Below, piece by piece: positions 49,440-58,672 of a stretch of DNA of 60,124 bases (within the stretch, counting starts at the first letter, position 1; every line of letters starts with the position of its first letter). The notes under the pieces were generated by a model that was not told the origin of the DNA, did not search any database, and worked only from the letters and a program-made list of their open reading frames with translations. Source of the stretch: Rhodococcus qingshengii (GTDB taxonomy: Bacteria > Actinomycetota > Actinomycetes > Mycobacteriales > Mycobacteriaceae); assembly GCF_021025955.1 (NCBI RefSeq), contig NZ_JAJNCL010000006.1, positions 321,751 through 381,874 of the forward strand, given 5' to 3'. The position numbers and the translations under genes are program-made.

Positions 49440-49607
49440 ATGAACGGACGCACCGCACTCAAAATCCTCGGAACCATCGCCCTGAGCGCGATCGCAGTCG
49501 CCTACGCACGCGTAACCGACGAAGACATCTCCAACTACCGAAAAGAACAAGACAGAAAATACTACGAGAACCACACACGATGGACCGACAAAAACCGCTG
49601 GGAATAA
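49440..49607 (+). CDS. Small membrane protein, hypothetical
   Basis: The 55-aa frame starts MNGRTALKILGTIALSAIAV, giving one N-terminal helix or signal, followed by a charged tail rich in Lys, Asp, Glu and Arg. It sits between the IS21 and IS3 elements. Its length and lack of family make it uncertain. Confidence 0.4.
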   Translation: MNGRTALKILGTIALSAIAVAYARVTDEDISNYRKEQDRKYYENHTRWTDKNRWE

Positions 49608-49689
49608 CCCTCACACCCGAAAACCCGAGTCCATACACTGAACCGTGCCGGGTTTGATGCCGCATCCGTTTTTGTGGAGGATGCAGATC

Positions 49690-50001
49690 ATGCCCAAGCG
49701 TTACCCCCTCGAGCAGCGTGAGCGAGCCGTCAGGATGGTCCTCGATCATCTCGACGAATATCGGTCCGTTTACTCCGCATGTCAGGTGATAGGCCCGAAA
49801 CTCGGTATCGGTGCCGAATCGCTGCGGAACTGGACCAAGCAGGCCCAGATTGATGCCAACCAAGTTCCCGGTGCCACTTCTGTGGAACAGCAACGCATCA
49901 AAGATCTCGAGCGCGAGAACCGAGAACTCAAGGAAGCCAAGGAAATTCTGAAGTTGGCATCGATTTTCTTCGCGAGGGAACTCGACCCTCGCCGCCGCTG
50001 A
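49690..50001 (+). CDS. IS3-family transposase OrfA
   Basis: The 103-aa protein starts at ATG 49690 (MPKRYPLEQRERAVRMVLDH). It has a helix-turn-helix (LGIGAESLRNWTKQAQ) for end binding and a C-terminal leucine-zipper-like helix (KDLERENRELKEAKEILKL). orfB overlaps its end in the -1 frame, so OrfAB would be made by programmed frameshifting as in the family. Confidence 0.93.
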   Translation: MPKRYPLEQRERAVRMVLDHLDEYRSVYSACQVIGPKLGIGAESLRNWTKQAQIDANQVPGATSVEQQRIKDLERENRELKEAKEILKLASIFFARELDPRRR

Positions 50002-50946
50002 TAGTCCAGTTCATCGACGATATGCGTGCACAAGATTTCAGGGTCGAGTCGATCTGCCGAGTGCTCACCGCACAAGGAATTCAGGTCGCCCCACGCACGT
50101 ACCGCAACTGGAAAACCGCATCACCATCTGCAAGGACGATCACCGACGCCCACCTCACCGAGGAACTGCGAGCAACAATCGGCACCGTGGAAGGGTTGTG
50201 CGGTCGCCGAAAAATGACTGCTCACCTGCGCCGCAAAGGCCACCACGTCGCGGCCTGCACCATCGACCGCTTTATGCGCGACGAAGGACTGAACGGGGTG
50301 GTCAGGGGCAGACAGCACCGAACCACAATTCCGGGCGGCAAGGACAGTCGCCGGGCACCCGACCTGCTCGATCGCGATTTCACCGCCGAAGCTCCGAACC
50401 GCACATGGGTAACCGATTTCACCTATTGCCGAACGTGGGCGGGGTTCGTCTACGTCGCATTCGTGATCGACTGCATTTCCCGGGCGATTGTCGGCTGGCA
50501 TGCCTCGACAGTGAAGGACACGGCCATGGTTACCACGGCATTGAAGATGGCGCTGTGGCGACGCGATCACGGTGGATATCGGGTTGGTGACGGACTGATC
50601 CATCACAGCGATGCCGGCAGTCAATACACATCAATTTCCTTCGCGGAAACGCTTGTGTTGGAAGGGATTGCAGCTTCGATTGGAAGCGTCGGCGACGCCT
50701 ACGACAACGCCCTTGCGGAGTCAACAATCGGACTGTTCAAGACAGAAGCAGTTTCCAAGAGCAGTCCGTTTCTGCAAGGGGCGATCAAGACGATCGACGA
50801 CATCGAATTCTTGGGCGATGGAATGGGTGGATTGGTTCAATACCCGCCGCCTGCACAGCACCTTGGACTACGTCACTCCCGACGAGTTCGAGGCCGTCTA
50901 TTACTCTCAACTATCGATTCTCCAACCGGAGATGTCGCCAGCATAG
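49998..50946 (+). pseudogene. IS3-family transposase OrfB, frameshifted near its end
   Basis: The reading frame (PLIVQFIDDMRAQDFRVES) enters by -1 frameshift from orfA. The rve integrase core is good: WVTDFTYCRTW, HHSDAGSQYTS and the region before the Glu, ALAESTIGLFKTE. Near 50812 the frame is lost; the proper C-terminus (MEWVDWFNTRRLHSTLDYVT) continues in another frame to 50946. Because the DDE residues precede the break, some activity might remain, but the element is probably dead. Confidence 0.85.
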
Positions 50947-50977
50947 GAGCGGCAAGAAACCCGGCACGGTTCAGACC

Positions 50978-51100
50978 CCATGCCGCGTTCTGCCGGTATC
51001 AGAGTCCGGTTTCTACGAGTGGCGAAAGCTGTCAACGGCGGGTTCACTGAAATATGCCTGGCTGACGCGGCTCATCACCTAGTCCACACGACTTCGAACG
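50978..51100 (+). pseudogene. Fragment of a second IS3-type orfB
   Basis: Directly after the IS3 right end, the plus strand reads GIRVSGFYEWRKLSTAGSLK and AWLTRLIT, the start of an OrfB of a different IS3 subgroup. Nothing else of that element is seen. The IS3 copy may have landed in it. Confidence 0.55.
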
Positions 51101-51222
51101 GAACATAGGATGCCTGTCGAGTCCATGCCGATCCAAACGCACCTCGGCCACGCGATTGCAGTTAAACACGGCTGTAGCAAATCAATGATGAGAGCTGTTG
51201 ATGTGAAAGGGCTGGATGGACT

Positions 51223-51714
51223 TCAGATGGATCTGCTGCGCCCGAACACTCGACTTCTTCGCCAAGCGTTCGAGCGAAAGGTCGCGACAAGCTCGTGATG
51301 GGCCTTCTCCAGGCGATCACGGTCAGGCAGCAGTTGGCCAGTGTCGTTGTAAGGGTTCTGATCGGGGTAGTAACCCGTCTCAGACTCGACGTGGACCAAG
51401 CAAATTTTGTTCGCCTGTTGCGAGAGAGACTCGTCGAGAAGCAGAATCTGCTGCACAACGATCTTCATTTGCCGTGTCAAAGCCCAGGGATCCGAGTCAT
51501 CTGGAGAAGCTCTTCCTTCCGCCTCCAGACTGCTGAGGTCTGCGCTGAGTTCGGCCTCGCGTTGCGAGGAGAGTGCAAGCATTGAGCTGACTAGCCTCAG
51601 CAGTTCGTCGCGACGCCACTTGTCAACTTCTCTCCTGTCGGTCCGCCACTGAGTGAAAAGGAAATTGACTACCGTCGCAGAGATGGCGACTACTGACAGG
51701 ATTGTTGCCCACAT
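51223..51714 (-). CDS. Membrane-anchored coiled-coil hypothetical protein
   Basis: The 163-aa protein starts at ATG 51714. One N-terminal helix (residues 2-21) is followed by a basic stretch (WRTDRREVDKWRRDELLRL) and long helices. Single-helix anchors of this kind recur in phage-defence loci, but no specific family is recognised. It is AT/GC-typical and intact. Confidence 0.6.
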   Translation of the reverse strand: MWATILSVVAISATVVNFLFTQWRTDRREVDKWRRDELLRLVSSMLALSSQREAELSADLSSLEAEGRASPDDSDPWALTRQMKIVVQQILLLDESLSQQANKICLVHVESETGYYPDQNPYNDTGQLLPDRDRLEKAHHELVATFRSNAWRRSRVFGRSRSI

Positions 51715-51827
51715 GACAAGGGACCATAACGTCCGGCACTGTCAGTATGAGGTTCACCCCGAATAGTGGAGCGCCGAGCTCGAACACCTCTGATAATTCC
51801 GGCCGGCACCGAAGGACCCCCACGAAA

Positions 51828-52403
51828 CTACCGGAATCGTGCGACAATCCGGCCCAATACTTCGTCGACGCCCCTCCGATAGCCTTCCCGTGGATGGGCA
51901 GGGTCGAGGAAGATCTCTCCGGTATTGATCTCGGATTCGGCCGTGATGATGGACCGGTCTGGACGTTGTCCGACATACCAGTTCAACCCCGACCCGGGAC
52001 AACTCGCGGTGCGACCGAGAAGCCAATCACATGCAGCGACCTGTCCCGCCACATAGTCACCGCCACCTAATTGGCGTGCACTCTCTTGAATCGAAATGAT
52101 GTCAGCGTCGCTTGGTACGGGACCTGGAGACGGCAAAATCTCGAGAGCTTTGCACACACTCAGCGGATCTGCTCGGCTGACACGGGCGACGGCCGCCACG
52201 ACAGCGCTGATGTGGGAGAAGGGCTGCCCGAAAAAATGCGGGTGCATCTCATCCGTAGCACCGTTAGGAAGCAATGACAGGAAGTAATTCCCCAGCTCCC
52301 ATCCCCACAGACTTTGATCATCCCAACCGTCGAGCCATACGGCTTCCTTGAACTCGGTACCTGGACGATGCATCCACCACGTCGACTCGCTTGACTCCAT
52401 CAC
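51828..52403 (-). CDS. Hypothetical protein
   Basis: This intact 191-aa protein starts at ATG (MMESSESTWWMHRPG). It is soluble and Trp-rich at the start (WWMHRPG, WLDGWDDQSLWGWELG). No catalytic motif or family is recognised. It lies 113 bases upstream of the membrane-anchored gene on the same strand, so the two could be an operon. Confidence 0.6.
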   Translation of the reverse strand: MMESSESTWWMHRPGTEFKEAVWLDGWDDQSLWGWELGNYFLSLLPNGATDEMHPHFFGQPFSHISAVVAAVARVSRADPLSVCKALEILPSPGPVPSDADIISIQESARQLGGGDYVAGQVAACDWLLGRTASCPGSGLNWYVGQRPDRSIITAESEINTGEIFLDPAHPREGYRRGVDEVLGRIVARFR

Positions 52404-52736
52404 TGCTGTTCCCCCTACTTGGGCATTCCCGAAGACGTCGATCGAATCGTCGTAACCATTCGATTTCGTTGCCGTGGACCCTGCCTGTGAATATTTTGTC
52501 CGCGTCGTGAGTGGAGTTTAGCGCTGTACCAGTTAGGGACGCGGCTCTGCGGCCTCCCATGGTCGAGGGAAAGTCCAAAGCTGACCTGTCGAGCCATGTC
52601 GTCCGTTTACCTTGGGAGTGGAGTGTCCGGCATCTGGTCTTGTTCTCTGCTACAGCGGGCCTTTCGAGAAATGCAATGCGCTGTCACGGTCCGTTTCTTA
52701 CATCCAGTGGGCTCGCCGTCGCAGACACTGCTGGCT
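52404..52736. other. Non-coding flank of the inverted-repeat element
   Basis: About 330 bases between the hypothetical gene and the element's left end. It should hold the promoter of the minus-strand gene. No gene or repeat was recognised, and no sequence matching the missing half of the gene broken at the element's right end. Confidence 0.5.
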
Positions 52737-52887
52737 GTTGACCACGGTCGAAAACTGGTTCTGGCCCACTTTCCGTGATCGATTTTGAAAGTATCAGTCA
52801 CTGAGGAGTATTCGTTTGCGGAGCAAGTCGAATCCAGCACGTCCGTACATTGCCGTTTCAGCATCTTGATCCTTCTGTGGAATCTGA
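52737..52887 (+). repeat. Left long inverted repeat
   Basis: Inverted counterpart of 56353-56503. The first 45 bases differ at three or four positions only. It ends about 57 bases before the first recombinase start, so it may contain that gene's promoter. Confidence 0.88.
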
Positions 52888-52943
52888 CCGCGGGGACGAT
52901 CATGTTCTCCTCGGGGTTGACCCCACGGAACTGAGGAGACGAT

Positions 52944-54001
52944 ATGAGCGGCACGGTGACACTGGAGAACAAGTGGCCGGTACTGGGCCGGCATGCACAG
53001 GCGACCGAGTGGCTGCGACTGTGGACCGATCTCGGGCGGGCTCCCCGAACGATCGACGCCTACGCGCGGGGGCTCTCCGAGTATCTGCAGATGTGCGAGC
53101 GGGAGAGTGTCGATCCGCTCACCGCCACCCGCGCCCATATCGGTATTTATGTGCGGGAGCTGACCGAACGTCCCAGCCTCCGAGGCCCGAACGTCGTGTC
53201 CATCGACTCCGGTGCCGGGCTAGCGAATGCCACGACCGCGCAACGACTGGTGTCGGTGCGACTGTTCTACGACTACCTCATGGAGGAGGGGCTGCGCGAC
53301 TCCAATCCCGTGGCCGGGGCCGATATACGCCCGGTCGGCGCGACAGTGGGCATCAGTGTGGGCTTGTGCCCCGGTTGACGAAGCTACCGTGGATTCCCGC
53401 CGAACAGCAGTGGGCGGACATCCTCGAAGTCGCCGCCGCGGAACCGGTCCGCAACTTCGGTGATGCTCGCCCTGGCCTACGACGCAGCGCTGCGCCGTGA
53501 GGAGCTGTGCTCGCTGCGCACTGACGATCTCGACCCCGCCCACCGCACCCTGAGGATTCGGGCGGAGACGACGAAGAACCGGCTCGAGCGGATTGCGGCT
53601 GTACTCGGCTGCGACCGGTGTGCTGCTGTCGGGCTATCTCGTGCACCGGGCGAGTCTGAGTAGGGCAAGTGGACCGCTATTCCTTCTCTGAGTCCCGCCG
53701 TAATCGCGCTCAGCCGTTGAGCTTGTGGACGTGGTCGAAGGTGGTGCGCCGGATTGCGTTGGCCGCCGATGTTCCGCGGTTTTCCACCCACACAACTCGG
53801 CATCTGTGTCTGACGGATCTGGCCCGGATGGGTTGGGAGCTGCATACGATCGCGACCTTCGCCGGGCATCGCCATACTGACTCGACGCTGCGATATATCC
53901 ACCTCTCTGGGCGGGATCTTGCCGACAAGTTCGGCCGCAGCATGGACCATATCCACGCGCAACGCATCGCGATGCTCGCGGCGGCAGGAACACTACGGTG
54001 A
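52944..54001 (+). pseudogene. Tyrosine recombinase (TnpA-like), broken by about four frameshifts
   Basis: Joined frames give a ~350-aa integrase. The N-terminal SAM-like domain is intact from ATG 52944 (TEWLRLWTDLGRAPRTIDAY). The frame is lost near 53360, 53457, 53600 and 53690. Catalytic motifs remain readable: box I Arg in ALRREELCSL, HTTRHL and GHRHTDSTLRYIHLSG with the nucleophile Tyr. The gene cannot make a working protein as it stands. Confidence 0.82.
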
Positions 54002-56347
54002 CCGCGACGTTGAAGGTCGACGTGGATACGGATCCTGAATCTCGTTGGCGCTCATCGATTATCGGACATAAGTTCGACACCACTATTGCGGTCCGCGCGG
54101 AAGAGTCGCGGGCCATCGGTGAACTCGGAATCCGCAATCTGCGGCGGTTGCAGTATCACGATCCGACGGCGCCGGGCTGGCGTGTGATCGGACGACTGCT
54201 GCGACCGCTGGAGGCGGTCAATGCAGGGCTGGATTCGCCGCCCACTGCGCATCGGCGGCGCGCCATTGCCGATGCAATCGCAGTGCTGTTGGTGCGTTGC
54301 GCCGAAGTGGGGCAGACCTTTTGGGGTTGGAGCACCGAAGAACGGATCCATCTACTCGGCCGCGATCAGGCAGAGTTCCGCCGGAACGCGCCCAGTTGGG
54401 CCGGCAACGAGGTCCTCCCCTACCTCGCCGCGCACGCCTACCTGCTCGGTTCCTTCACCGAGTTCCACCAGCTCGGCAGCTTCCAACGACTCACTCTGTC
54501 GTGGCGAATCTTTGGTCACGACCGGGTCAGCGGTGAGATCGACAGGGTTCGTAAAGTGCTCGCCGAGTGGGGCTATCGGCTCGGGCACGGCGACGACACA
54601 CTTCTGCCGATGGTGACCTGCCAGCTGTTCCTGCTCAACCGCAGCCCACACATGGAAGATCTCGGCACCGAACTGTTCGATCGTGTCCGCCATGACGAAC
54701 TGCTCGGCGGGGCCCGGCTGAACACTGTGCATGCCGTGCAACGGGCGGTGAATGCTCTGGGGTTCTGTGACCCGCCGTGCGCGAGGACCGGTCGTGGCAC
54801 TGCTCGGGCGACTGGCGGTGCGCAGGTCTGGCAGCAGCGGGTCGACCGCTGGTACGCGACTTCGACGTTGACGCCGGGGGCACGTGGCAACGTCCGGTCC
54901 CGCCTGCTCAAGGTCCGCCGCTGGCTCGCAGCCGAGCACCCCGACGCCGCCGATCCGGCGGCATGGACTCGGCAGATGTGTGCGGCCTGGATTGCGGCGT
55001 TCGACAGGATGAACGTCGGCGACTACGTGCAACGTACCGCCGGAATCGAAGATCGCATCGGCAAGCCGCGACGGCCTCGACCAAGGAGGGCCATCTCGCG
55101 GCGATCCGGAGGTTCTTCGCCGACTGCTAGGAAGCCGACTGCCAGGAATGGGAATGGCTGCCGCGTCGATTCGCCCCTGGGCGGGCGCTGGCCACTCCGC
55201 GCAGCATCACCGCGCTGCTCGGCCCGAACCCACGGGTATTCGCCGACGAGATCTGGGCCAAACTGCTCTGGGCAGGGCTGAATCTGTCGCAAGTCGATCT
55301 CCCCGAGACGCGATCCGGGCACTTCTATCCACTCGAGCTGGTACGCGCAATCGCGTTGTCCTGGTTGTTCTCTGGGCAGCGCAGCGACGAGATCGCCCGC
55401 CTGCGGGTCGGCTGCATCCGATGGCAGCACGACGACAAGCCCCTCGCCGGCGACTCCGATCAGGTCCTGGCGCATGATGCGGTCTGCCTGCTCGAAGTCC
55501 CACCGCACAAGACCGGCACCGCGTTCACCAAGCCGGTCGACCCGATCCTCGGCCAGGCTCTCGACATCTGGCAGGCGATGCGCCCCACCCAACCGCAGTT
55601 TCTCGACCGCCGCACCGGCGAGCGAGTCGACCTGCTGTTCACCTTCCGTGCCCGCCGAGTCTCGTCGTCCTTTCGTCAACAGCACGATCATCCCGATGCT
55701 CTGCCACAAGGCAGGTGTCCCGGCCGCCGACGTCCGAGGCAGCATCACCAGCCACCGGGCACGGCCGGAAATCGCCAGCCAGCTCTACAACGCCAAGGAA
55801 CCGATGACCGGAGTTCGAGCTAAAAGCGTGGCTCGGCCACCGCTCACCCCAATCCATCCAGTACCGCGCGAAAATCAGCCCCACCACGCTCACGCGGGCC
55901 TTCACCGACGCCGGGTACTTCTCCCACAACGTCCGTACCATCGAGGTCCTCGTCGATCGCGACGCCGTCACCTCCGGCGCCGATGCCAACGACGAGCCTT
56001 GGCAGTACTACCACCTCAGGCACGGGTATTGCACCCACACCTTCTTCGAACAATACCCACACAGGATGGCGTGCACCCGCTGTGACTTCCACGCCCCCAA
56101 GCCCTCTGGCAAAGACCAACTGTTGGAGGCCAAAGACAATCTGGCGCGTATGCTCGCCGCCATCCCGCTCAGTGACGACCAGCGCGACGCCGTCGACGAG
56201 GGGCAGAGCGCTCTCGACAACCTCCTGGAGCGCCTGATCGACGTCCCGACACCGACCGGTGCCACGCCACGTGAGATCGGTGTTCCGGCGACCGCGACCC
56301 TGCTTCCGATCGTTTCGGTCAACCAGAGCAAACGAGAATGTCCTTGA
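53998..56347 (+). pseudogene. Large second recombinase (TnpB-like), broken
   Basis: GTG 53998 overlaps the stop of the first recombinase (GTGA). The first ~355 codons are intact and end with WIAAFDRMNVGDYVQRTAGI. Frameshifts near 55065, 55670 and 55812 and a TAG at 55128 inside a 15-base tandem duplication destroy the rest. The pieces keep SGQRSDEIARL (box I Arg), TSHRARPEIASQL (HxxR) and a C-terminal Cys/His segment (HTFFEQYPHRMACTRCDFHA). Restored length would be ~780 aa, long for the TnpB type. Confidence 0.78.
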
Positions 56348-56352
56348 CAATT

Positions 56353-56503
56353 CAGATTCCACGTGACTATCAAGATGCTCAAACGACAAATGTACGGACG
56401 TGCCGGATTTGACCTGCTCCGTAAACGAATACTCCTCAGCGACTGACACTTTCAAATTCGATCACGGAAAGTGGGCCAGAACCACTTTTCAACCGTCGTC
56501 AAC
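56353..56503 (-). repeat. Right long inverted repeat
   Basis: Reverse complement of the left repeat with one single-base insertion and scattered substitutions. It begins 6 bases after the second recombinase stop and ends exactly where similarity to the 42.2-42.4 kb gene starts. Confidence 0.88.
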
Positions 56504-56607
56504 ATCAACCCCACAATCACAGCCGTCTCCGCCCACGGAAGCCACGACGGCACAGACCAATCAGTGAACACCACCAAGGCGCAGGTAATCAGCGTGAGAA
56601 GACACAC
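56504..56607 (-). pseudogene. Remnant of the small two-helix membrane gene
   Basis: About 100 bases closely match 42233-42340 and still encode TCALVVFTDWSVPSWLPWAE, then TAVIVGLM. The right inverted repeat cuts it at the 3' side, and the upstream half is unrelated. The rest of this gene is not found on the other flank of the element. Confidence 0.65.
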
Positions 56608-56711
56608 GATATCGAACACCGGGTCGTGTACTCCGCGGTCGATGTGAAATTGATCCCAAACGAAGTCCGTTCGCACAACCGCGATCGCTGGTTGTGCCTA
56701 TTGTCCAATTC

Positions 56712-58037
56712 ATGATCGAACAAAGGGATGTGGAGCAACAGCTCGCACTGAATCACGAGACGCGGTCGTTCGAGGTCAAAGGCCCTAGAGACTTCACCGA
56801 CAAGTCTTACGTTGCGAAAATTGCTCGTGCAGTCATGGCAATGGGCAATCTCAGCGACGGCGGTGTGGTCTGCCTAGGTATAGACGACAAACGAATGCAC
56901 GAAATGATGCCTGGACTTACTCCCACTCAAGCCACCGAATGGTCCAATTTCGACAACGTCAGTGGCGCGCTGGCGAAGTACAGCGATCCGCCCGTATCAT
57001 TTCAAATTCGCAGGTACGAGCTGTCAAACGGTGTGACGGTGGTCGTCCTCGACGTCGCCGAGCTCGACCGCGTTCCACATGTATGTAAGAAAGAGTTCCC
57101 CGACGTCCTGCAAAACGGATTCACCTACGTTCGGCCACGCGGAAAGCCTGAGTCGGTAACGGTTCCGTCATCGTCCGACATGCGCGATCTGCTCGACATC
57201 GCCATTAACAAAGGCGTTCGGGAATTCATCCGGCGCGCGGGTGCAGCGGGACTTCCTCTGAGCGCCAACGCCCTCCAGCAAGACCCCGACAAAGCTGCAT
57301 ACGACCTTGAACGATCTCAAGCCTGGCCACTACCCACCAACCACAACGGTTCGACCACCGATACCCAAGCTGGGTTCTTTGGGGCTTTCGCTTACACCGA
57401 TGTCGCCGTTCGACCAGGAATCTACAACAGCGAAAGACTCAGCCCCGACGTCCTCGAACCAACCCTCATCGACCACGTTGTACGACTCCGCGGGTGGCCC
57501 GTGCCCATGGTCGATCTAAGAGACCCGCTCAACCGACACGGCACTTGGATCGGCCAAGATATTTCCGCGCAGATCGTCGATCACGAGGAAGCGTGGCGTC
57601 TGTTCACCAGTGCCCAATTCCTTCACCGCCGAGTACTCACCACCGATCTGAACTCTGACCGCCCCGAACTGACCGCCACGCACGCGGACGCGACCGGCGC
57701 GGTCGCTGTCTGGGACGTCTTGCTCTACATGGTCGAAATCGCCGAGTTCGCCGCCCGGTGGGTCACCACTCTCGAATGCGACACTGTTACCTTCGAGATC
57801 GCGCTCAACAACGTCGCCGGTAGACAACTCATCTCCGGCGACCGAAAACGTGAGGTGCCAAGCAACCTCATCATAAAGTCGGCCCAGGTACTGGCCTCGC
57901 ATACGATCGCCACCGCACAACTGCTCGCCAACACCCGCGGCACCGGTGTTGACCTCGCTCAACAGATTCTCCGCCAATTCGGAGCTGCCATCTCCGACCA
58001 GGTACTCCTCGACTACCAAGCCGAGATACTCAGCTAA
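56712..58037 (+). CDS. Schlafen AlbA_2-domain protein
   Basis: The 441-aa protein begins at ATG 56712 or GTG 56694; neither has a clear ribosome site. The N-terminal ~125 residues are an AlbA_2 (Schlafen-type) domain: RSFEVKGPRDF, AKIARAVMAMGNLSDGGVVC and GIDD. The remaining ~300 residues are mixed alpha/beta and not recognised. AlbA_2 domains bind or cut nucleic acid or nucleotide and are frequent in defence and regulatory loci. It ends 128 bases before the TIR gene on the same strand, too far for coupling but close enough to be one locus. Confidence 0.75.
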   Translation: MIEQRDVEQQLALNHETRSFEVKGPRDFTDKSYVAKIARAVMAMGNLSDGGVVCLGIDDKRMHEMMPGLTPTQATEWSNFDNVSGALAKYSDPPVSFQIRRYELSNGVTVVVLDVAELDRVPHVCKKEFPDVLQNGFTYVRPRGKPESVTVPSSSDMRDLLDIAINKGVREFIRRAGAAGLPLSANALQQDPDKAAYDLERSQAWPLPTNHNGSTTDTQAGFFGAFAYTDVAVRPGIYNSERLSPDVLEPTLIDHVVRLRGWPVPMVDLRDPLNRHGTWIGQDISAQIVDHEEAWRLFTSAQFLHRRVLTTDLNSDRPELTATHADATGAVAVWDVLLYMVEIAEFAARWVTTLECDTVTFEIALNNVAGRQLISGDRKREVPSNLIIKSAQVLASHTIATAQLLANTRGTGVDLAQQILRQFGAAISDQVLLDYQAEILS

Positions 58038-58165
58038 TCATCCGGCCCCGCTTTCACTATGAACGCCAGGTCTGCCCGTCAAGCCTGGACCGAAGCGGGT
58101 CATAGCCGGGCGCAGTAACGAGCACGACCTACACTCAGAACCAGCCAAATTCACGGACGAGGAAC

Positions 58166-58669
58166 ATGAGCTACCGCAACAAGACCTACGTGGCTTTCGC
58201 CAGTGAGAACATTCACTTGTACCGACTGATGGAAGCATGGCGCGACAATAAGAAGATCGAATTCAATTTCGCCGACGCGCATGACCTCTTCATCTCACGG
58301 GATACGAGCAAGCCTGAGACCATAAAACGGAACCTGCGCCAGCGGATGAGTAATGCGAAGCAAGTCATAATTATCGGTACGCCAGAGGCCAAGAAAAAAG
58401 GCGGCGACGGCGTTTCCTTTCTCGCATACGAGGTGGAGGTGATGATGGAGTTTGATCTGCCCGTGGTCATCGCGAATCACGATGGCGATAAGACCGTAGA
58501 CAGGAATTTCATCCCCTCCCCACTTCTCGACGAAAGCTACTACACGATGTCTGTAGCATTCAGCCCCGCGATCATAAAGTACGCGCTGGACGACTATGCC
58601 CCCGGTTTCGCGACCAGCTCCAACACAGGCTGCTACCAGTACAAGCAGTCCGTATATGACAGGCTGTGA
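58166..58669 (+). CDS. thsB: TIR-like protein, ThsB-type NAD-processing signal enzyme
   Basis: The 167-aa protein starts at ATG 58166 with GAGGAA upstream. It has the DUF1863/TIR-like pattern: YRNKTYVAFASEN, NFADAHDL, SRDTSKPETIKRNLRQRMSN, KQVIIIG and FLAYEVE, with Glu89 as the likely catalytic residue. The closing YKQSVYDRL is typical of TIR proteins in Thoeris systems. ThsB TIRs cleave NAD upon infection to make an ADP-ribose-derived messenger. The next gene starts 3 bases on, so they are one operon. Function is inferred from family and context. Confidence 0.85.
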   Translation: MSYRNKTYVAFASENIHLYRLMEAWRDNKKIEFNFADAHDLFISRDTSKPETIKRNLRQRMSNAKQVIIIGTPEAKKKGGDGVSFLAYEVEVMMEFDLPVVIANHDGDKTVDRNFIPSPLLDESYYTMSVAFSPAIIKYALDDYAPGFATSSNTGCYQYKQSVYDRL

Positions 58670-58672
58670 TGC

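Larger units (their letters stand above)
49639..50973 (+). mobile_element. IS3-family insertion sequence with defined ends
   Basis: Terminal inverted repeats TGAACCGTGCCGGGTTT are perfect over 17 bases at 49639-49655 and 50957-50973, with partial matching further in. The 1,335-bp length fits the family. It carries orfA and a frameshifted orfB. No matching 3-4 bp target duplication is visible, which suggests later rearrangement or loss of one flank. Confidence 0.93.
52737..56503 (+). mobile_element. 3.77-kb element with ~151-bp inverted repeats and two tyrosine-recombinase genes
   Basis: The left end (52737-52887) and right end (56353-56503) are inverted copies, about 90% alike over the outer 135 bases, beginning GTTGAC and sharing GGTTCTGGCCCACTTTCC. 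Inside lie two consecutive, decayed tyrosine-recombinase genes whose junction overlaps GTGA. The layout recalls Tn554-like recombinase gene sets, but long terminal repeats are not typical of Tn554. At the right end, similarity to the small membrane gene at 42.2-42.4 kb begins exactly at 56504, giving an independent boundary. Confidence 0.78.

Noticed and set aside
49636..50976. Target-site duplication around the IS3 element
   Set aside because: The three bases before (CAC) and after (GAC) do not match, so no duplication is claimed.
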